From Phoronis australis (taxonomy: Eukaryota > Phoronida > Phoronidae): 64,000 bases of DNA. A model generated the notes under the pieces. That model was not told the origin of the DNA. It was given only the letters and a program-made list of their open reading frames with translations, and did no database searches. Both the position numbers and the translations under genes were made by a program. Positions 27,401 to 36,400 of this stretch are shown here, one piece after another. The DNA lies in contig NMRA01000473.1 of assembly GCA_002633005.1 (NCBI GenBank), positions 185,471-249,470 of the forward strand, read 5' to 3'. The number at the start of each line of letters is the position of its first letter. The stretch's first letter is position 1.

Positions 27401-30400
27401 GAACAAATCAAACAATACGATATTGGGTAATTTATTAGAACAATGTATCAAGGTTCAATGATCAACTTGCACCGACAAAGTCTCAAAGGGTTACAGTTCT
27501 GTTTTGGCTGACAAGGTGTTAACAGAGAATGAAGAAAAACTGAAAAGAAAAGAAAGACAGCAGAGATAAGTGGTGTTAAGAACAACAAGAGCAAAAAGTC
27601 AAATAAAGAGGACACAAATAGAAAATAAGTAAGGTCTATCTGGAATAAAGCAACTGCGATTTATTTTCCAGAACTGAAATTCTAAATCAATTTTAATAGA
27701 TTTAAAAATCGATATCATACTAGTAAAACAGTTTGTGGTTGAAGTAGAATTGCTGTAAACAACTTTCCACTATTTCCTTGGCCTTTTTCTGTGAGGTTTT
27801 CTGTTCTTTCAAAAGGCGGCAGCATATGACGACCATAGGAGTCATTATAAAATGACTGCCGAAAAGCAATGCACAGTTCAACAACTCGGCATAAATAAAA
27901 GAAAACTTTTGAATCAACTAATACTATGGATTTGTGAGAGTCAAATCAAATTCTATGCAGAGCATAACTTTGAAGTTGAATAATTAGGTGAGTACGACAA
28001 CAAACCGGTTTTATGCTTAGGCGGACGACCATTGGGTTCCCGAGTATACGTGTTGATACAGGTTTCACGGCGAGTTGACGAGCAGAACTACCCTGGCTGT
28101 GTGCGATTTCGGGGTCTATGGAAGAAAAACACACAGTGGTACCTACGTGTATTTTGACGACACTCTTCATGCAGCTAGCTTGCTGGCTAGGCAAAACCCA
28201 TTCACGAGATTACGTTGAGTCCTTACTATGGTGGGAAATACGGCCATGTAATAATGTTTTCCGTATTCACCTCCCGCACTACTTCAACAGCGACCTCTGA
28301 CATGGAAAGTTCAAAAGGTAGGTCAATGTCGACTCGTCGTCGATAGCCGGTTCGATCGTCAAACTATCAGAAAATATTTTAAAGTACAGTGGCGGATCTA
28401 GGATAACATAAGGGGGGTCCAACATGTTGTCTCGGGGAATTGGGCAAAGCACGATTGTATGCACGGGCTGCCTGAAAGTTGCGAGGGCCAAGGATGTGCA
28501 CTTCCTGTTCGCAAACATTATTGGTGGACGAAAAAAAAAACGGGAACACGATTTCCCGCGATCTGGGGTCTGAGGCCCCCTCATCGGCTACCGCTCCTAC
28601 TTCTTACTGGCCTCAATATTTCCTCACGCTTCTTGTTGTTGCTCTTTCATTGCTTGCGGCAGTCAAGGGGGGCGCCCCCCTAAATCCGCCTATGAAGTAA
28701 TACAATTGCAACAGTGTGAGTAACACTCAACATGTAATCAGGTCTCAATCGTAACATCCGGAACAGGACTATTAATTATATGATGTTCTGTCTCAGTTTT
28801 CATTTGCAAAGTATAATATCGTTTGCAACTCGCCGATTCCGCGGTAACTTCATAAAATATGGTGTTATTTAACTATTTTCAGGAGATGTTACAAGTTCAG
28901 TGCTAAGTTGCCGTTGTTGTTTTTTTTCTGTTATCTCTTTTCAAGTAATAAATAGTTACATTTAAAATTGTTTCTTTTACTGGAGAAAACTTGCAACCTA
29001 ACGGCGCAAGTACATACATATATGATGTGATCCGCCACGTGAACAGTCTGAGAGAAGTACTTAGAAAATCTGCGGAAAAATGAAAGAAACTTAGGAATTC
29101 GAAGCGTATGGGATAAGTAAAAAACGATCCTCGATTAGCGTAACTAAAGTAATATCCCACTCGACTTTATACATCCTGCCCAATATGGTTTTCGTGGGGG
29201 ACACTCAACAGAACTGAATTATGGATAGAATTGTCAAGGCTATGGAAAATAATGAATTACCCCTGGCCATTCTAATTGATCTTTCCAAAGCTTTTGACTC
29301 TTTAAGTCATTCAATTTTGCTTGACAAACTTTTATATTATGGTTGTAACCCCTTGTCTTTAAGTTTCTTGAGAAGCTATTTCTCTAATCGGGCTCAGTAT
29401 GCTCAAATTAACAACACAAAATCCAACATAGTTCCAATTCTACGAGGTGTCCCACAGGGGTCTATACTGGGTCCGTTATTATTCATCATTTATATGAATG
29501 ATTTTGTGAAGTGCACAAGTTTCTTTAAGTGCATACTCTATGCTGATGATACTACTATTATTAATGGTATTCATAGCACGTTGTTTGTTAATGAGTCACG
29601 CATGTTTTGTGCGGAGCTGGAGAAAATTCAGTCTTGGTTAACGTAAATGGACTGGTTTTAAATGCAACTAAAACAAAATTCATGGTTTTTCATAAACCCC
29701 CAAAACGTATTGATGATTTTTATTTAAAGTTTAATAATTTGAAAATTGAAAGAGTTCGTTCTTTCTATTTACTTGGTGTTACCATCAACGAAAAGTTGTT
29801 ATGGAGTCCACACATAAACAATTTGTTGAGAAAGATAAGCAGATTCTGTGGTGTTCTTAATAACATAAAACATTTCTTGCCCTTTAAAACTTTGAAACTA
29901 TATATAATGGCCTTGTCCTTCCTCATTTTAATTATGGAATTCTGCTGTGGGGGTGTGAACATCACAGAATATTTAAACTACAGAAAAAGGTTATTCGCAA
30001 TATTACCTCTAGTCATTTTAATGCCCATACAGATCCTTTATTAAGACTACACAGTTACTCAAAATAAAGGACTTGAATGTTGTTGCTATTATTAAATTTT
30101 TCTACAAATATGTTCATAATTACTTACCTTTATTTTTTAACACGTTCAACTTAATAACTCGTGGGTCTGTTCATGAACATTACACTAGGCAACGACATCT
30201 TTTACATACTTCCCGTTGTACTAAATCATTTGTTGACGATTCAGTTCGCAATGTCCTACCTCATATCATTAATAACCATCCTGAAAGTGTTTCCCAAAAA
30301 CTTTTTACCCATTCGTTATTCTCTGTTATAAATTATTTTAAGAATGTTTATTTTGAACATTATGAACTTGAGTGCACTATTCTCAACTGCTTTGTATGTA

Positions 30401-33400
30401 ACTATTTTCGATAATCTCTCCCAGTCTTTACAGAAGTAGTTTTAAAGTACATTATCACCTAATTTTTATAGTTCTGCTTATCTGTAACGCTGTATTTTTT
30501 CTTTCTTATTCTCTGGTGGCTCCGTGGTTAGCGGACCTCTCGGGTTCTTTACGGAGTCTCCATAAGCGTAAATCTGTATCCACTGTATTTTTTGGTGTTT
30601 GACTTAAAGTTAATAAAGTGTATTACTACTACTACTTCGGCCTCGGTCGATACGCGGAATAATGTCTCGTGGGATGGTACTTCATGTACGCCACTCTCGG
30701 TACGCTTTGTGTATTTATCCCATGCCCGTTGAATCTCTCGAGTGCAATACGGCCATGTAATAATGTTTTCCGTATTCACCTCTCGCACTACTTCAACAGT
30801 GACCGCTGACGTGGAAATTTTAAAAGGCAGGTCAGTGTCGACTCGACGTCGATAGCCGGTTCGATCATCAAACTTTCCGAATATAGTTTCAAGTAATACA
30901 GTTGTAGCAGTATAAATAACACTCGACATGCAATCAGGCCCTAAACGTAATATCTGGTACAAAACTGTTAATTACATGACACTGCTGTCTCAGTTTTCAA
31001 TTGCTAAATATTATATCGTCTGCAACTCAGGCGCCGATTCCTCGGTAACTACAATATCAAATACTGTTGTGATTTAACTATTTTCAGGAGGTGTTACCAT
31101 TTCAATGCACAGTTACCTATGTTTTCATCTATGTTATCTCTTTTCAGGTAATAAATATTTTAATATACCACATTATTAGCGTCAAATGGCAGATACGACC
31201 GTGTAATATCCCATACAGTTAACGTTTTGGCGGGAAACCGAGGACGGTGTCGAACCCGCAGAATGATGAATGTTGGCCAAATCCCCTTTTATCCACTGAC
31301 GTCACAAGCATACTGGCGCCCCCAGTGGAGGCCCTGAGAACTCGCAAACTAGCATGCTGGCGACTGTGATTAAAGTATTTTTATGATTTTTCCAGAGTCG
31401 CTATGTTTTAGTGTGTTTTTTAAGTAATGTTGCATGTCTCAGAAAATTAATATTGTTCCAATAAATTAAGAAAATTGGAATATTCATTCTCGCGATCCTG
31501 CAACACCATCCAAATGTTCTTCTGAAGTTCTGTGTTACACACGGCAAAGCCTAAGTTTTATCCCCACGCGAAATAGCTACATTTACACTCGACTAAAAAG
31601 GAATCTTTCAATCATAATTAATAAATACTATATACCATTCATTGTTATATACCATGCATTATGTTTTTAGAAAAAAAAAACGATACTCAACGTCCCACAA
31701 TAAATACAAGTCTGTTCGCCAGCTTGGCTCGGCCGTTGCTAGGCTGGATACTTCCGGGTTCATGAACTCGGTTTATTTACGAGTTCTCAGGGCCTCCACG
31801 GGGGGGGGCGTCAGTATGCTCGTGACGTCACTGGACAAAAGGGGATTTGGCTAACATTCACCATTCTGCGTCGATCCCGGAACCCTGTAATTGACCTATC
31901 GCCAGGATTATGACGGACGGCTTAATTGACCAATCAGAACGCAGCATTCTTGGCACACCTTCGTCTCCGTTTCCAAGCCGCCATTTTACCTGACAAACCA
32001 CACGCAGTCGCGTAAAACTTACTTTAGTTTGTAGCTCAAGAAATTGTCCGCTAAGAATGGGAAAACGGTGTTGATATGACGTGTGTAGCCCCGACAGCCG
32101 TTATGCTGCTCCAGAATAATGTCCCGTCATTTTTTGGCATGTCCTAAGCCGAAAAATGATGTTGAAAAGCGTAAACTATGGATCAAATTGTACGGCTACC
32201 CAAGCAGCTGAACTTAGCAATGTTGCTTGATAACTCGAAGGCTATAATAAACACATATATATTAGTTCTCAGCACTCTAGCGGTAGTCCCCGGAAATTGT
32301 TGTTTTTAAGGACATTTTTATTTTATGTTTTTTTTATTTATTTCAACCTAATGGGCATTATTTTGTTTCGTATCAGAGGTATATTTTTGTTATTCATAAA
32401 CCGTGGCGTTCAACTGAACTTCTGTCCCGGTCAAAATTCAGAGATTCGATCGGCACAGGGAAGGGCGCTGGATTACTGCTGGAACTCAAAGCCTTGGTCG
32501 AGCTGTTGTCACTAAAAATAAACTGTTAAATACTTTTTGACGTGTAGCTCTAGCATACACTATGTCTGTAGAGTACGGGAGAGCTCATTTTGGTGTGATT
32601 CAAACATGATATTTAGATTTATGAACCTTTAAAAAAGAGTTTGAGTTATTTTTGTAAATACCCTATTTTTGCAACTACCACACCACACTTGTAATCTTTT
32701 GTAACCATACGACAACTTAGTGATCATGGTACCTTCAAAATTAAATGAAAGCTACCTTTATGGAATGAAACTACAAAAAATGCCAAGTTAATAAGAAGGT
32801 AGGCCTAGTTTAAATGTCTTAATGGTGCAAATTCCATTGGGGGGCAGAAGCCCCAGCCCCCCCCCTCGNNNCCCCCCCCCCCCCCTTGGCTGCCGCAAGC
32901 AAAATGAAACAGCAAGAGCGTGAGGAAATATTGAGTTCAATAACTAGGACCTGCAGCGGAAGAGGGGGGGCTCAGATCCCAGATCGCGTCGGAATCGTGT
33001 TCCTGTTTTTTTAGTCCACTGATAGATTTTCTGAACAGAAGGTCCAGTGGTCTACATCCCTGGCCCCTGCAACTTTCGGGCCGCCTGTGCACATACAATC
33101 GCACTTTGCCCAATTCTACGAGGCAACATATGTTGGGCCCACCTTTGGTATCCTAGATCCGCCACTGTATTCCAGACATTAATTTTACTTAGACACAGCC
33201 CTAGACCTAGGCTACCGGAGCTAACTGTTTGCCCAGAACCAGATGAGTGTGTACCTGAGCTATGAACCTGATTTTTTTATCAAAATATTTCGTGACAAGA
33301 TTAGAAAAGCTATCGAGTCGATCTAGTCAGAGACTATAGTGCATGTGTTGTCTGTAATCTATGACCTACTTTACTCCAGGAGTCCCACCAGTTGTGACCT

Positions 33401-36400
33401 ATTCATTCGGCGAAATTTAGCAGACGACAGAATAAAAATATCGGTGAATCTTCACTGATTTTATTCGACAGATCATGAAATCTATGGACTCGTACAGATA
33501 ATTGGACTTTAAGGTACATACCCAGCTTTACATGAACATATCGTATCAGTGGCCTTTTATTTGTCAGGTGGAGGTAGCCCCGAGGCCAAGGGGTTCTTCA
33601 GATTTTCTCTGGCTCCTCGAGCACTTATTTTTTCATCGTCACCTTTACAAATTCCCATATTATGAACGTACGATTCACTGTTGAAAAGCATTGCCTCTTG
33701 TCTCTGTCGACGCGTTTTCAACTAGTGCAAAAACACTCATCGATTCCACCAGGAACGTCGTTTAGCGACAGTGTATTTGCCTCTGACATCTCGTTCGAAT
33801 GTCGGGTATCACGTGACTTTTCGCATAGGGGCGGAGCTTGCGATAGGTCAATTGCTGGTCGCCGACTCTACCACTACACCACGCAGCGACTGACGTCATC
33901 AAGAGTGAAAATAGAATACTTAAATGAGCACACGCAATAATCCCATGTTCAGCAACCCGCATTGTACTGTACTTATACGCTACGAAAAATAAGACAAATA
34001 ATTTCCATAAAAACGATATCTTAATTTAGTGAAATTTTTCTCTCATTACCTCTTACTTGTAAATCACCGATCCCCAGTTTGAATGCGGGTATCGTGTCGT
34101 CAGGATCTTTGACTTGAGAATTATATTCAGTTGCCAGTGGTAACCTACTTTAGCAGACGATAATTTTTCCCGGTCGAAGCTTAGCGTGAAAAAAACGTGT
34201 TTTAAGCTATAATAGTTGCTAAACCTTAATTCATAAAGTCAATTTATTTCTATTATATTTAAGTTTTCAATTGGTTTTGAGTAAAAGCATTTGACAAAAA
34301 TAGCCCGGCTTTTCTTAAAAGGTCACGACCTCCGACCCCGGGCCTCTGACATAGAAAGTAGTTACAAAGCCGGGGAGAGTCAGAAAAGGTAAATCGATTC
34401 ATTACAAAGTTTGTCGTTTAGTATGTGGTATAAATAGATTATTACATGTTCTCAGCCGTTATCCCCTTATTTAGAGCCCTCGTGGATTTTGGAGAATTAT
34501 CACCCTCGGGGCTAACGCCCCTCCCTCGGGCGATAATTCTCCAAAATCCACTCGGGCTCTAGATAACGGGGGATAACGACTTCGCCATTTAATAATCTAT
34601 ATATATTTAAAACGGTTTCTTTTACTAGAGAAACTTACAGCTTAACTCGCAAGTACATACATATAACATGTGATCCGCCAGGTGAACAGTGAAGTATTTA
34701 AAAAATCTGCCGTAAAAAGGAAAGAGATTTGGGAATTCTAAACGTACTCGACATTATTCCGCGGAATAATGTATCGCGGGATGTTACTTCATCTCTATCA
34801 CTCTCGGTACGTTTTGTGAATTTTTTCCTTGTCAGCCATTCAAGCCGTTGGATAGCCTTTCGGCAACGTGAGTGAGAGTGGCGAATATTGAAATGCTCTT
34901 TTCTGTGTCTAAGAATGTAAGGTTGTGGGTGTATAACGCTTGCCCGCTTAGCAGACTTTGAAAGGAGTTTTCAATTTCTCCACCAAAATTTCTAGGGATA
35001 TCGAGGATTACAGAGCATTCTTTTACTTCAGAGAACTGGGTGGGAAAGTCGTGTTAGTATCAGTTAATAGACCAAAACCGGACTTGGTAATAAGTTGGTA
35101 TCCTTTTAAAGGAGGCTTAAAATGGTACTACTAAGACCATACCACTCAGACGTAATCCCTGTGACTGTAGAAACTGACCTGTTAGTGATGTTTCAGAGAT
35201 AAAACACCTCAACGGACTGAGACTGGTTTCAACTTGTTCGGTATTTCTTTTTGGCTAAAACATGAAAATTTGATACCCTGAAAATACTCAGCTAAAAGAA
35301 ATGAACTCGGAATTCAGTTCGCAAATTCACTGTCGTTGATTTGGCCGGTTTATTAAATTTTGAATTAAGTGACTAATTTGGGCCCTTCCACCTGGGATAT
35401 ATGTATAACAACGAATGACATCATGTAGAGAATCAGAATAATTGTGCATGCGTCGCTGTCTGCATGTAAACAGCTGGTAAAAAGACGGAATTGTTTTCAA
35501 AATACGTCGTCGCGTTAAGCCTTGTTATTGCTATTTTCCCTGATGCAAGACTTCGATAGGTGGTCACAAATTCCCAAAAAACCTAAGGTTACTACAGGCG
35601 GTCAAAAGGGTCAACCAACTGACAAAAAGTGTGTCGGGACGCCGGGAAGCCTCACGCCCCGTGTGTGCTCTGTGCATTTCCATTGAGAGACTTCATAATC
35701 ACGTTACTTGGTAAGTTTTTAGCAATTAGTTTCTATGGACATCGTGATGTTATCCCCACCAGTTACCCACCACTGAATAACGGGTTTATTCAGTGGAACT
35801 AAAAGTTTCTATTCAGAAACTAACCCGGGACCCGGATGTTAGGCTAGCAGCACATATTGTCCTGGGTGGGAGTGCTCCCAATACAAGAGGCGTATGGGGC
35901 GTGCCGCTCAGAAGTCAAGTGTGACTTTTTCACAGCAAGTTCTCTTCAAAACTATGCTATGTCCAATAAAATTCTCTAGATGAGTGAATTTCCTTATTCT
36001 ATAACGGACCCCAACCCCAGATTAGTTACCGAATTAACATGAAAGAGATAACATAGAGTGAATTTTATTTGTTGAGATCAGAAACACATTTTAGGCGTCA
36101 TGAAAAATACACATTTTTAAATCGCTTTTAGCATGTTTCACATATTTTAATTCAGATCTTAAATAAGACTTTTTACAAAGATTATTAGTTTCTACTTATA
36201 AACATGACGATGAAATGTCAATTATGTTCTGCCTTACAAAAGTAGTTTTGTCTTGTGTTTTCTTTTATAATTTGCTAATATTTCTCTGACTGTTCTGTTA
36301 CAGGTTACAGGTGAGAGAAAACGCCTGAAACCAGCCGCTTTACCTTCAATTTTACTTTTTGACGAAGTGAAAAGCAGCCCTTCAGCAATAACCTGAGAGA

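Larger units (their letters stand above)
31889..33853 (+). mobile_element. THAP-bearing DNA transposon, copy A
   Basis: Ends are AATTGACCTATCGC (31889-31902) and the exact inverse GCGATAGGTCAATT (33840-33853). Length is 1965 bp, or about 1.63 kb without the nested MITE. It aligns along its full length, in inverted orientation, with 58195-59834. It encodes a degenerate THAP domain near the left end and a second short reading frame starting near the right end on the opposite strand. No target duplication is evident. The superfamily is uncertain; THAP plus two convergent ORFs is reminiscent of ISL2EU-type elements. Confidence 0.85.
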
